From contig NC_053045.1 in assembly GCF_003473485.1 (NCBI RefSeq), forward strand, positions 24,650,494 to 24,714,493: a DNA stretch of 64,000 bases. The letters are read 5' to 3'. Below, in pieces: positions 23,701-35,581 of the stretch. Position 1 is the first letter of the stretch. Every line of letters begins with the position of its first letter. The notes below the pieces were generated by a model that made no database searches, was not told where the DNA came from, and saw only the letters and a list, made by a program, of their open reading frames with translations. This DNA is from Medicago truncatula (taxonomy: Eukaryota; Streptophyta; Magnoliopsida; Fabales; Fabaceae). The translations under genes and the position numbers were made by a program.

Positions 23701-26700
23701 ACCATTTTTAAGAGATATTTAAACAAGATATTGTCTGCGACGTGTCCTATTTCACTCTAACTTGCCGTGGATTATGTAAGCGAAGTAGAGTGTTCATTGC
23801 TTCACTGTGAAGTTATAGCTAGCATAAATGAAAGCTTCTCTCACACGGCATACTCACAAAGATTGCACATACTATTTTATTTAATGATACCCTTTTCTCT
23901 TTCCTAATGTTCCATGAATTGAAATCGCAGAATATAGTCCACTGAGATCTCCAGAGAAAAGAAGGTAAATTATTAACATGAATAATTTTGACACTTGTTT
24001 TTCTCCTTTCATTTCTGTTGCCAATGTTGTCTACTACTTTTGTTCTTCTTGAATGTTCATATTAAATTATTCTACTACTTTTGACATACTTGAGAGAGAC
24101 AAACTTTGAAAGGGGGTAGGATATTAGAGAAGGATGGGGGGAGACCAATGTAGTCAGGAACGAGTTCCTACGTAGGATCGGTCGGCCGGTGAAAGAACGT
24201 AAACACGAGGAACGTAACACGGTTCGTAAGTAGGATCGATAGGTTGTCGATAGAATTGAGAGAAATATATAGGGAAAATAGAGGGAAAACAGGGGAGCCA
24301 AGCATAAAAACAGAGATATTAGAGGAAAAACAGAGGAACCAAGCAATAAAACAGAGAAAAACGGCAAAAAACAAAGAAAACAGAGGAAACAGAGCAAAAC
24401 AGAGAAAACACGGTTCGTAAGTAGGACCGAAGCACGGTCGAGGTGCTGTGGCACATACGATCGTGCGATCCTACGTGCTGGGACTCGTTCTTGACTACCT
24501 TGGGGGAGACTTTTAAAAAAAAAAAAAATTAATGCCTCATGAATGATAAATAAGAAATGAATGAATTCAGTATAAACATGCAAAAAATGCCAGATGTGAC
24601 AAATATATACTTTGTCTCCATGAATTAATGCCTCGTGTTATTACGTTAAATTGATTTATTTTTTCAAAAATTTTACCCGTGTCGATGTGTCTATGCCTGT
24701 GTCCTGTCCGGTGTCCTTGTATTATATATCATTTGTAATTGTTAGTCCATGGTATTATGTTCATTGGTTTTTGATATTAATTGTCAACTTATACTTCATG
24801 AAACTTATTTGCTGTGGGATGATGTGCTTATTGTTTAAGTGTTTTTTTGTAATTTTAGTTACGGGGTTTGATACCTAGGACTTGTTCAGGGAGTTTGTTT
24901 AATTGAAATGTATTCTTACTCTCAATACACTTGGCATTGGCTAGATGTGTTCAGATGAGACATGGAATTCTATTCTATGTTTGGAACATTTGAAAACAGA
25001 GCATAGTACAAAATAGAACCATTTAATTTCATTCCATTATAATCCTTGCTGACAGCATGCAAAATTACTTTATGAATGTAATATCTCCGTCAGGGCCAAC
25101 CTTTAATTTGCACATCAAATATTTCTTTTTGTTTCACATCCTCGTCTATGATTTAGCATAAACATTAGCAACTCCTGGTGCAGTGACAGAAGACATCGGA
25201 GAAAACAGGATATCAGTGGCCAAAGTGATATTTCTGGAAGTTTAAAAGTCTCTGAGAGAATTAATGATCCAGTGAAAGAAGAAAAAATGATTTCCTCTGG
25301 TTCTAGAAATACTCTTGAGGATCAGGTTAGAAATTGTTTAATCTTTCTTTCACAAATATATCCAATACATTCTCTTGTTTGTTCTGTGAATCACATGTTT
25401 ATTTTTATTCTTGGAAATGTTTACAGCTGAAGAAAGTACACTCTGATATCAAAACTCTTGAGAACCGAAAATCCCAACTATCGGTTAGTTTTGTCTCTTG
25501 TAATTGCATTTTTTTTCACACTCTCGATGCTAGCAAAAATCCCAAATAGAATTGACCATCTTGTTTTCTTGTGTCATTTGGTTTAATTCTCTTGAAGCAT
25601 CTAAAATATTCTATGAGAAATGCTAGGGTCACACCCACTAACACTCTCTTTTAACACAACCAATCATAATTAGCCATGTCATCCATTATTTTAATTCATT
25701 TTACCTGATAACCTGTTTCATCTTTCTTTCCAATGTTACCATTTATTATTTATTTTATTATTAAATCAGATTTTAACTTTTCTTTCATCTTCTCTCATGA
25801 ACCTTCCACAAACCCAGTCGATGCTTACATGCAATTGAAAAGCACATAATTGTACCGTAATCGTCCTGCAAAATTTAGCCCAAACACTAACCAATTACAC
25901 GAACATGGCATAGAAGCTTCAAAAGAGATCCAATTTTAATTTGCTTGCCGAGTCCTTCATATTTTGTTCCTTGTATGTTGAATTTGTTGCTATAATGAAT
26001 AACAATTTGTCACTAAATTGAACCAAGTGAAAAATAAAAGTTACTTACCATAGAAAAGAGAAGCCTAATTAAAATTCTGCAACAAAAAACATAACTGAAC
26101 TACAGAGATGATAGATATAAGATGGGTCAGCCACGGCAAAAAAGAGACAAAGCTCGCCATACGAATAAGAAGCAATCATGGTCAGGTTGGAAGAAAACTG
26201 AGATGACATGGCTTACAGAAGAAAACAACGACTAGATCGGAAGGATACGGATCGAGATGGTTAGATCTGGAAGAGAAGAGTCAAGGAGAACGACGAGCTA
26301 CAGTCAAAAAATTTAAGAACAAAAATGTTAAAAAAAATGTTTAGAAACTTGTTGTTCCGGTTACCAGTAAAGGAGTTAAATGAAGTGAATGACGTGGCAA
26401 ATTATAATTGGAGTGTGTTATAGGAGTGTGTTAAAAGGTTTGACCATAGCATTTCTCATATTCTATTTTTTTCACACCATGTCCTATTCAATTTTGATTT
26501 TAAACTGCAGTAAACGTAAAACAAAGCACATGTTATGTCTTTGTTGTTTGGAACCTAAAAACATTGGTTTACAATACCGAAATTTTCTCAGTAGTTTATG
26601 ACCTTCCAATACTACTGCAGTATAGACATATGCAGTCTGTAGTTATGTGGATAATTTTTTAATGAAAGGGATAGTCTTTAGGTTTTGTAGTCTATGTTTT

Positions 26701-29700
26701 GAAAAAGTGATAAGCATTAATTAAGCCTTAATGTGGTGTTATATAAACTTACAAGTATTTTTTGACATTAAACAAAACATAAGGATTATGTTAAACAAAT
26801 CCAGACACCTATATAATTTTTCTCTCTCTAGACTTTTCTCTCTAACCTCTCTCTCTAGATATTTTCTTCGCCTCCCTCCTCAAATCCAAATCTTTGCTCT
26901 TCCGATGTAGATCTCTGGTGTGGTGGTGCGATGAGGTTCAACCTCCGCGCCATCAGTGACCCTCTCCCCGTCCAGCGGTTGCATGTCCTTGTTCTCTGAT
27001 CCGTCTCGCCGGAGGTTGGTGTTGTTGTGGTCGGAGTGGGGTTTTGTGTCCTCTTCCCCTGTGGTTGGTGTTGCTGCGGTCGGAGTGGGCCAGGCAGTGG
27101 TGCTTCCGCCTCGCCGGAGGGTTTTGTGTGCTGTAGGTGGGCGGCGCTGCCGCTGGTCACGGCTGGTGTTGTGGCGGCGCCGGCGTGTCCGTTTTTTCTT
27201 GTTTTTTTTTTCGGTTTCTGTCCTGATCTGTTATAGATCTTGGTGGTGGTGGTGTGTTTGGCCTCGGTTTTGGAGGTTTCGTGGTGATGGCTCCCTCTTG
27301 TGTTTTCTCTTTCCGGTGACGCTTTCCACCCAGTCCGTCGTTGCTTTGCTGTTGTTACTGGTCGTCTCTGTTTTACAGGCCAAACCCTCTTTCCATCTTT
27401 GATATTTGCGTTCTCTGTTGTGGCCGGTTTTCCTTTTGCAGTCCATCACTGTTGGTTGTGGTGTGAGGCTTGGTGGTGGATCTGTCTTGGCTAAGTTTTT
27501 GTTTGGAGGTATTTTGAGAGGCGGTGGTGGTGGGGTTTAGCAGTTGCGGTGGTTCAATGCTGTTTTTTTCGTGGTGTGGAGGTGGTGGTGATGTGTGGTG
27601 GTGTTAAGCAGTGATGTGGTGGCGGTGGTGGGGTGTGCTGATGGTGGTGCCTTTTCCTTGTCACCGGCGGCCGTCTTTATACGATTTGGGTTGTGATTCC
27701 ACTTCAAACCGGCGTCGCTGCCCATGTTGTGTTGTTGGTTTTAGTCTTCCTCTAAATTTGTGTTTGTGTGGCCGTCTGTTTTCTTGGTGAGGCGGTTTGG
27801 CGGGATAGTTTGTGGTGGTGGTGATGGGGAGGAGTGGTGGTTCGTTTTTGGATCTGGTGTGGAATGCATTGCGGACAGGAGCTTTTTATGGGGGTGGTTA
27901 GGAGGTGGGTGTTTTTGTGGTGGTTGTTGTGGGTGATTCCTTGGTGGAGGCCGCCTTTGTTTTTCGGGTCCATACCCGTTGTCGCTTACTCTTGTTTGTG
28001 CTTTGGGTGCTTTGAAGATGGGTGTCCTTCGAGCTGAGCAGCTTCCTTTTTTTTGATTTGATTGACGTTTTGGCACAACCGCATATCATGCCGATTGTCT
28101 TACTTTTTGTGTTTTGGATGCTGGTGGGCCGATTATTTTGCTTCGAGATCGGGAGCTGGTGTCTTACTGCAATTTTGTTTTGACTGGCTTTGGTGTTTCT
28201 CTGGTGGTCCGGGGGTGTGGTGGCCTTCCGATTTGATCCTGAAGTTTGGTGGGCCGATCGCTTTTGATTCGAGATCGGGAGTCAGCTCTTTGGTTCTAGT
28301 TTGGTTTTGGGCTTTTTTAGGTGTTTCTTTCGGTGGACCGGAGATTGTGCGGTGGTGGAGGCTTTTGATCTTTAGAAAAGGTGGAAGTGGCTCAGTTTGG
28401 GTGTTGAGGATTAGTTTTCTTTTGGGGGAGAGTAGTGATGATGGGTGTTATGGATGCCGTTTTACTGTGGTCGGTTGTCTAGGTGTCAATTTCAAGTGGG
28501 GTGGTGTCCTTTTGGATGTTGTTTGCAAGGGTGTCTTTGTTGGAGTTTTTGTATTCAGGTGTTCCGCCTATATACAGCGCCTTTTGTTTGTACTTCACCG
28601 GTCTCTGTTCGTCTTGTGCAGGGACCGGATGTTTAATAAATTTTTGCCGATTCAAAAAAAATAAATAAATAAATGATTATGTTAAACAAAGTTCAATGCA
28701 AATTTAATTCAAATGAAGAATTGAAGCTTTCTTTTGATATTTGTTAGGATATATTATAATGGCCAATTAGTGTAGTTAAAGTAGTTAAGAGTTGTTATAG
28801 AAATCAGTTAGTTAATTGGGGGTGTTAGTATAACTAGGGGAATACAATGTAGAGTTGATCATTATTGAATATTATAAATATGGATTTTGCTAACCAGTGC
28901 CCTAAGGGCAATGGTTAAGGAATCCATTAGTAGAAACTTTGTCTTGGAAATACAAATTTTTATTTTCTCTTGGCAATATTTACACAACTTTTTGTTTTAG
29001 AGTTACTTATTTTAGTACTTTAACCAATGCCCCAAGGGCACTCATTAGCATTCTCCTATAAATATTGTTAAGAGTAGTAACTCTATTGTGAAGGGGAAAC
29101 CCTTGGAGGAGAGATTTCTCTCCTATTCTATCATATTTCTTAATATAAGTGTTCTTTCTAAAGAATCCAATTCTTGGGTTCCTAACAATTGGTCCGACCC
29201 TTAAAATGGGCAGTGGATGGGTTCCTAACTACTGACTTCCAGGTTTATACTGAATAGATTAACTTTGAAAAAATTCACCCGGAGTCCATAAATGCTCCAC
29301 AAATTACTAGCCTAAGGTTTGATGCTTACAGCAGCTAAAACCTTAAGAAAAAATGAGTGAAACGGGAGACCAAAATTAGGGATCAAACCAGAGACATCTC
29401 TAGTTCCAACCCAAATATGAATAAGTCACAAGGGATTTACAAGTACATACAAGAGAACAAAGAGAAGCATGATCCCATTGTGTTAGACTTATAGAATCAA
29501 GGCATTCTGCCTAAGGCAACTATGAAAGCCTAATAGATAGGAAATAATAACAGTGTAACGGAATATATTTACACTCATAAAATACTTTAAAGAAATTTGC
29601 TTCTGCCAAGCTGAATCCATAAGGCACACTTGTGCACTCCTTAATCATGCTTTTTTTTAAATAGATTGGCTGAGTACTCACTTTGTCAGTTGCATCCTTG

Positions 29701-32099
29701 TTCAGAGAGGAAAAATTGGAGGGCAAAATCATCTTATAAGGGTATTCAATTGTGATTTCAAGTCTTTGTTTTGAGGCTTAAATCTGATACTGATTTTGGG
29801 AGTTGTTTCATTTACCGTCTTGAGAATATTAATGAAATTGAACTTGCTATCCATTTCCCTGAAAAAATGTGAAAAGAAAATCCTTCGTTTTTTCAGTTGA
29901 AATATTTATCCACTTTAAGATTGGATTAAATTCAATTCAGACTTTTTGACTTGCAATGTACAAATGTATATTTTTGAAGGTCTGCCTGGATGAGAGTGTT
30001 CAAGAATTGGATAGCCTTAATTCTAGAATTCAGGAACTTGAGGCTCAGTTAAACAAAGAGGATGGGGAGTATAAAAGGTACTGGAATGTTTTAGAGTGTA
30101 TATGTTGATATATCTTCTATTGTCCATCTCCATTATTTTGACAATTCTTGATAATTGCTATTCTCTTTCCTGATTTTTATTTATTTTTATTTTATTTTAT
30201 GTAAAATCCAGAATTACTTCAAAAATAAGGAAGTTTGTTCGAATGCACAATCAGAAATTGGAGTTGCAAGATGAACTAAAGAGGCAAGTTATGATATTTG
30301 TATGAATTCAATCAATTCATATGATTTGACGCGCTTTGTTTTCTCAGATACATTCTTTCTTTAATTTTTTGGGAGTGATATTTGTTTTTAATTTGATTGT
30401 TTTGTATGTAGATCACAGGTCCGACTTCAAAGGTTCGGAGATCAGCTTTTCTCAGACATTTCTAGAATTGGTGCTGATGAGGAAGATTTAAGCGTTGATA
30501 TTGTAAGCAATGGTGAGAATACTGGTCTTCCTCCAATTACCAAACATAATTTGGAACAGAACGGCGGATCGCCTTGCAGAAAAAGGCTGCATGCAGAACG
30601 AGATTCTGTGGAAGAGTTACAACAAGGTAGTAGTTTGGTAAATATAGTTATTTTGGATTTTCAGAAATAATGTGACCTTTGCTAAGCAAAACATGCAAAA
30701 CTGAAAATGTCTTTCATCTGTGTGGGGGATGGATATATTCAGACAACTTATAATTGAAGTTAGTATCTGACTTTTTGTATATTGTGAATAATGTAGATTT
30801 GGCTGTTGAGGGATTATGTTTTGTAACCTGTATGGTTCTGGACCTTTAGTTTTTAAAAAATTTAGATGTTGCTAATAGTTGTTAATTATAAACGGAAAAT
30901 TTTAACACAATCCTCGTATTCTCGTTTCATTTCATATTGAAAAAGAACATAAAGGTCTGTGTATATGGAAGTAAATATGTAATTTTTCCCGACCTTGCAC
31001 TAGAGTATATGGAAGATTGCTTATACATTGCTGATTGCCAAAGAGGCAAAGACACATATTCTAAATTTTATTACAGATTTTGATTGTCGTTTTAAACCAG
31101 TTGGTCTGGTAATTGAATTTGGATAATATTTGATTGTTTGCTTGCTTAAATATACTAATAATTTTATTTGGACATAAGCACATTTGCTCTCAGTTCTTTT
31201 GACATGTTTAATGTTGTTCTTTGCAGTGCAAATAATATGCTTCAATTTTTTCTTTAATCTTGCCACTGGGCATGGTTATTGGAAATGCACTTTTATTATT
31301 TTGCTGACGTCTTCCAAACGTGCATGCAGGGCATTCAGTGGAAATAGCAAGAAGCGGAAAGCGGACTCGATTGAGTTTGTATGCTCAATCGATTGACAAG
31401 AGTTGTGAGGAGGCCCCTGACAATGGAATTGAAGTATCTAGGCACCAAGATCTTGAAGGAAAACACAAGAAAGGAATATGGAATTCTTCTAACAACATTC
31501 ATTCAGAAAGGGTACTAATTCAATTAATTCCATGGCAGCTCTGCCTCTGCTGGCTCTTGAGAAAACGAAGCTTGTTTTTATATGTTGCATTCTTTTTGTG
31601 ATGCCGGTTTCTTTTGTTACAGTCATACATTAAACAGCTAGTTTTTTTATCTTGCACTACATAAGATTTTCAAAAGGTTACCGTGGTCATTATCAATGAC
31701 ATTTTTCCATTCATAACCATGAACATACAGCCGAAGGAATCCAGGATTGAAGTGCCGTCAACCAGCATGGCAGCTCATGTTGATGAGGAAGTTGATATTG
31801 AGCATGATAACGGAACTGATACCAATGAAACTGCAAGGACAGAAAATGATAATGGAATGGCATTACAGGTGAAGGGCATATCTCTCATGCTTACCCCAGA
31901 TTTGATTCCCCGCAACAATTATTCACAGGTTAGTTCTTCTTTGAGGTACATTTTGTTTACTGCCTTAAAAGCTAGAAACTTGTAGCATGCATTTGTAATA
32001 GCACTTTTACTTAATGTGCAGTATGAGGGTAAAAACGAGAATGTGGACGTGGATGGTCTTGATGAAAGAGCAGCAGAAGCGCATGTGGACACGGTCTAA
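20752..32099 (+). CDS. CCCH zinc-finger, coiled-coil protein (11 coding exons)
   Basis: Exons: 20752-20881, 23407-23520, 23931-23964, 25184-25325, 25427-25483, 29980-30077, 30212-30283, 30412-30626, 31330-31511, 31731-31928, 32022-32099. They sum to 1,320 bp (439 residues) and every junction keeps phase. The N terminus holds one zinc finger C13-x7-C21-x4-C26-x3-H30 within FKTKLCALYQNGRCNRQNC, a form seen in plant CCCH proteins that bind RNA. An Arg/Ser/Pro-rich stretch follows (residues ~44-105), then a predicted coiled coil encoded by exons 5-8 (~141-232, LENRKSQL, LNSRIQELEAQL), then an acidic tail. The role is probably nuclear RNA processing; that is an inference from domains. Intron 7 uses a GC donor (AAAGAG|GCAAGT); a nearby GT would put a stop in exon 8. 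Introns 1, 3 and 5 carry transposable elements; intron 5 is 4,496 bp. Confidence 0.92.
21414..21671. mobile_element. PIF/Harbinger-like MITE in CCCH intron 1
   Basis: Ends GGGCCTGTTTGGATT and, inverted, GGCCCATTTTGGAT. Internal inverted repeats around CTTATAAGT words. Flanking triplets (AAA, TAA) do not match perfectly. The rest of intron 1 (20882-23406) holds nothing else I can identify. Confidence 0.45.
24146..24501. mobile_element. Mutator-like MITE in CCCH intron 3
   Basis: 356 bp with ends CAATGTAGTCAGGAACGAG and, inverted, AAGGTAGTCAAGAACGAG. The flanking 9-bp repeat is GGGGGAGAC (24137-24145, 24502-24510). Inside, GGTTCGTAAGTAGGA occurs twice (~24222 and ~24412) around a purine-rich (CAGAG/AAACAGAGG) core. 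Confidence 0.8.
25615..26457. mobile_element. Mutator-like element with 9-bp TSD in CCCH intron 5
   Basis: 843 bp with imperfect inverted ends of ~60 bp (GAGAAATGCTAGGGTCACACC; GAGAAATGCTATGGTCAAACC). The flanking direct repeat ATATTCTAT is perfect (25606-25614, 26458-26466). The middle (~25800-26340) is unlike the ends and could be captured host DNA (Pack-MULE), but I see no recognisable coding. Confidence 0.85.
26800..28674 (+). mobile_element. LINE-derived non-autonomous retroposon in CCCH intron 5
   Basis: About 1.87 kb flanked by a perfect 16-bp repeat GATTATGTTAAACAAA (26784-26799, 28675-28690). It ends in an A-rich tail (AAAAAAATAAATAAATAAAT) preceded by TTTAATAAATTTTTGCCG, like the 3' ends of plant L1-type LINEs. 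The 5' end is a CT-rich leader (CTCTCTCTAGA words). The body is G/T-rich with many GGTGGTGGT and CCGG words, unlike anything near it. No reverse transcriptase or endonuclease coding is left, so it is an internally deleted LINE or a passenger. Open frames within it are low-complexity shadows. Confidence 0.75.
28742..29187 (+). mobile_element. Copia-like LTR in CCCH intron 5, interrupted by a MITE
   Basis: Starts TGTTAGGATATA and ends GGGTTCCTAACA, giving inverted ends TGTTAGGA/TCCTAACA. It is followed by ATTGGTCCGACCC, which resembles the first bases after a copia LTR. No matching 5-bp target repeat (ATATT versus ATTGG), so the partner LTR may be deleted. The MITE 28882-29056 is inside. Confidence 0.6.
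28882..29056. mobile_element. Mutator-like MITE with GGGCA palindromes
   Basis: 175 bp, ends GGATTTTGCTAACCAGTGCCC and, inverted, GGAGAATGCTAATGAGTGCCC. Perfect 9-bp repeat TATAAATAT (28873-28881, 29057-29065). Same family as 62489-62675. Confidence 0.85.
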
Positions 32100-33359
32100 T
32101 TAGTGTTTGCCATTTCTAGCTTTTTGTTTTGGTGGTTCAAAGTTAGTATATTGAAAGCATGAATATGTTGGAGAAAGCTTTTCTATTAGGATAGGATGCA
32201 AGATAGTTGAACAAGAAACAAATTACTTTAGTACTTTTCTTTGCATGGATGTACTGATGTATTCTGTGCTGGTGAATATTAATTAGTTACAGTGCATAAG
32301 TTTATGACATTTGTGGTGGTGCTTAAGCTAAGTGTCTATTGACTGTAGGATGTGTTGAAGTCATGAATGATTGCACTATATAATCCTCACATGCCTATGT
32401 CATTTTTTGGGGTTTTAAAGAACCCAATATGTAATGTTTTTTATTCATAAGTTGAAATAAGCTGAAAATGACAAGTTACTTTTACTAGTTTAGTGTTTGT
32501 TGCAAGTTATCTCTTTAGATTTCTGATAATATTTGGATGGGGAATTTGTATCCTTGTCCTTGTTACTAGGGTTATATAATTTTATTCTTGGGTGGAAAAT
32601 AATTCTCGAAACAAATAATTTACATTCCATTAATGTAAAATTTACAATACTTATTCAATTTCATGCTCGTCAAAAAGAAAAAAAAAATCGTCTTTGTGCA
32701 CTCATCTTATTTTAATTGTTGTTTTTCAGTTGCGTGTGATTCTTAAATAAATTATTAATTATGTTAATTTCAATGATGCAATAGTAACATTTACTAAAAC
32801 ACATTTATTAATTGTAGTTAATGGAGTAATTAAATAAAGTAAAATTTAATAAATAAAAGTATGCTGATAGAAATAATAATAATTGTTGCATTGGTATTTT
32901 GAAACGACTGACAAAAAATTAGACGGATGGAGTATTAAAATACCAACATTTACCGCCCGCCATGAGTAGCAAGAGAGGTAAGACTCCTGCCATAACGAAC
33001 CGAAGTATAGGGATATTCATATTATATGTCCAATTTTGGTGAAAACATGTTCAACTTGCACCAACGAGGTTGAGTCTATCAAAATAGGATAGTCTCTCAT
33101 AATATGACGAATTAAGGTTTGAATTTAAGTTTAGAGAAGTGTCCACATTTATTCCTGGCCGATAATATATCAAATATGAATACCTCTAACATAAGAACTT
33201 TGTGGAAAACCCAAAAGAAAATAGCAACTATTATTTCTTAAATATTAAAATGGCTCAATTTATATAAAATATTATTTGTAATTTACACGTAAAATTTCTA
33301 TAAAATATCGTTGATAATCTACAAGCGTTAGCTCAATAAAAATAGCGAAAATAGAAACT
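32100..33359. other. 3' flank of the CCCH gene and AT-rich intergenic DNA
   Basis: The first few hundred bases are the presumed 3' UTR and terminator of the CCCH gene. A Stowaway-like end (ATTAGACGGATGGAGTA) is at 32918-32934. Nothing else identified. Confidence 0.5.
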
Positions 33360-33369
33360 AATGATATAT

Positions 33370-34761
33370 GAGTAAATAGTCAATTACCCCCCTGAAATTG
33401 TAACTTTCGTCAAAAAACCCCCTGAATTTTGCAAAATGTCAAAAACCCCCTGAAATTGTCAAGCGTCTGTCAATTACCCCCCTCCGTTAATTTCCTCCAT
33501 CCAACATGCTGATGTGGCCGTTAACTGCCACGTGGCACTGACACATGGTCAAAAAAGTCATGCCACGCACTGTACATGCAAATACCCCCTGAAATTAAAC
33601 ATTTATGTGCAAATACCACCCTCAAATTTAAAATTTATGTAGCAAATATCCCCTCAAATTTATAACTTATATGCAAACATCCTCTTCAAATGTAAAACTT
33701 ATATGCAAATTACACCTTGAATCATAAAACTTTAATGGTTAAGTAAAACTTATTCTTAATCTATAATTTACTATATCTCTAATAACAATAAAAAAGAAAA
33801 AAAATCACATCTTTAAAATAAAACAAAGGGGGAGAGGTTATTGGTGCATGAATGGATGGTTGTGTGTAGGCTCACGTAGAACTGTTTTTTGGCCAAGAGT
33901 TTGGGAATATTTCTAGCTATGCTCCTTCAGGGGTTCCCACGGAACACACCACTAGTTCTCTATTTGTTAAGGCCTAATGGTGTTGCTCGAAATGATGACA
34001 AATTATTGCCATTACACTTTTGTTGTTGGAGAAAATTTAACTTCCCGCTGTAATTACACTTTGCCATAACTACCAAATTTACCTTCATATATTATATATA
34101 TGTCTTGGTCAAATCCTTGTTAATTTTTTTTTCTGTAGGATCTGCAATTATTTGCTCTCAAAACACAACATTTTGATGCATATGCATCTCTGTTTCCATG
34201 TTATTTTAAAGATGTGATTTTTTTTTCTTTTTTATTGTTATTAGAGATATATTAAATTATAGATTAAGAATAAGTTTTACTTAACCATTAAAGTTTTATG
34301 ATTCAAGGTGTAATTTGCATATAAGTTTTACATTTGGAAAGGATGTTTGCATATAAGTTATAAATTTGAGGGGATATTTGCTACATAAATTTTAAATTTG
34401 AGGGTGGTATTTGCTCATAAATGTTTAATTTCAGGGGGGTATTTGCATGTTCAGTGGGTGGCACAAATATTAATTATAAAAAGAAAAAAAAAATCACATT
34501 TAAAAAAAAAATCAGATTTTTTTCAAAAAAAAAAAAAAATATAGTCAATTACCCCCCTATGACGTGGCATGACTTTTTTGACCATGTGTCAGTGCCACGT
34601 GGCAGTTAACGGCCACATCAGCATGTTGGATGGAGGAAATTAACGGAGGGGGGTAATTGACAGACGCTTGACAATTTCAGGGGGGTTTTTGACATTTTGC
34701 AAAATTCAGGGGGGTTTTTGACGAAAGTTACAATTTCAGGGGGGTAATTGACTATTTACTC
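33370..34761. mobile_element. 1.4-kb inverted-repeat element, 10-bp TSD
   Basis: Left and right arms of ~440-550 bp are near-identical inverted copies, with ends GAGTAAATAGTCAATTACC. The flanking direct repeat AATGATATAT (33360-33369, 34762-34771) is perfect. An 8-bp reading with TGAGTAAATAG ends also fits. The arms are made of repeated CCCCCTGAAATT/CAATTACCCCCCT words and contain the dyad GCCACGTGGCA (33527-33537 and right arm). The right arm has an extra internal copy of the terminus near 34537. The core (~33820-34200) is unique, non-coding and might be captured DNA. Confidence 0.8.
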
Positions 34762-34771
34762 AATGATATAT

Positions 34772-35361
34772 ATTTAACTTTAATAATAATTTTGGACTTA
34801 TTAATAGAAACTTCAATAATTTTGGCCTTGCTATCCCTTTAGGGTCGGCTAACCCCATTAGGCAAGCCTAATTGTCTTCTTTTTTTTTTGGTTCAAAAGC
34901 CTAGGTAACTAGATATAAATGAGGTGTCAAAATTCGAACTCGGACTCATGCGTACATTATATTAAACTCGTGATTTTAATTTTCTTTATATTATAAATCG
35001 GATATTATTAACGTATAAATGTAGAAATTAATCCCTCAAACTTAATGAAACTCTAATCAATGGTGAAACCCTTCTTCAACGTGATATAACATATCATGAA
35101 ACAATTCCTTTGGTTAAATTGAAAATAAACGAGGGTTTAATTCGAACATCGATCTTCATTTATTGTAATATTTCTATCAACTGAGTTATGCTCCACAAAA
35201 CAATTGAAATTATAATTTACCATTTCATCCTTGTTTTTGCATACATTATTTTAGAATTTATTTTAGAATCACTCCAAGTATTTGCCAACAAAAAAGCAAA
35301 GAATTTGGTAAAAAAAATAAATAAAGCAAAAAGAAAGAATAATTCCAATAGGTACCACCCT
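34772..35361. other. Intergenic DNA with a decayed SINE-like piece
   Basis: No gene. At 35125-35190 the minus strand shows GGAGCATAACTCAGTTGATAG-like and TTCGAATTAAACC-like stretches in the order of tRNA A and B boxes, too decayed to class. Confidence 0.3.
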
Positions 35362-35370
35362 TATATTTTA

Positions 35371-35537
35371 GAGAATGCTATTTGAACAATAATTTGGTAC
35401 AACCTACTTGACAACCTTCATTTTCTCTCTTTTCATTGGTCAAAAATAATAGAGAGAGAAAAAAGAAGAGAGAGTAAGAATATAACGTGAATATAAGAGA
35501 GAAAGTTGTCACAGTGGTCGTTCAAATATCATTTCTC
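35371..35537. mobile_element. Mutator-like MITE immediately upstream of the TraB gene
   Basis: 167 bp, ends GAGAATGCTATTTGAACAA and, inverted, GAGAAATGATATTTGAACGA. Perfect 9-bp repeat TATATTTTA (35362-35370, 35538-35546). It ends 44 bp before the first ATG of the TraB gene, so it lies in or next to the 5' UTR or core promoter. Confidence 0.85.
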
Positions 35538-35581
35538 TATATTTTAATGACAATATTCATCAATTTTCAATTCATTTGCTT

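Noticed and set aside
24062..24583. Minus-strand open frame of 173 codons
   Set aside because: It covers the Mutator-like MITE in CCCH intron 3; the sequence is Phe/Leu/Ser-rich from a purine tract and has no domain.
26855..28664. Several long open frames on both strands (up to 200 residues) in the G/T-rich block
   Set aside because: Low-complexity Gly/Trp/Val/Pro/His-rich translations from GGTGGT-type DNA inside a retroposed element with TSD; no domain visible and frames exist on both strands.
35576..35581. Start of the TraB protein at 35576
   Set aside because: The codon there is TTG; the first ATG in frame is 35582, and 35720 is an equally possible start.
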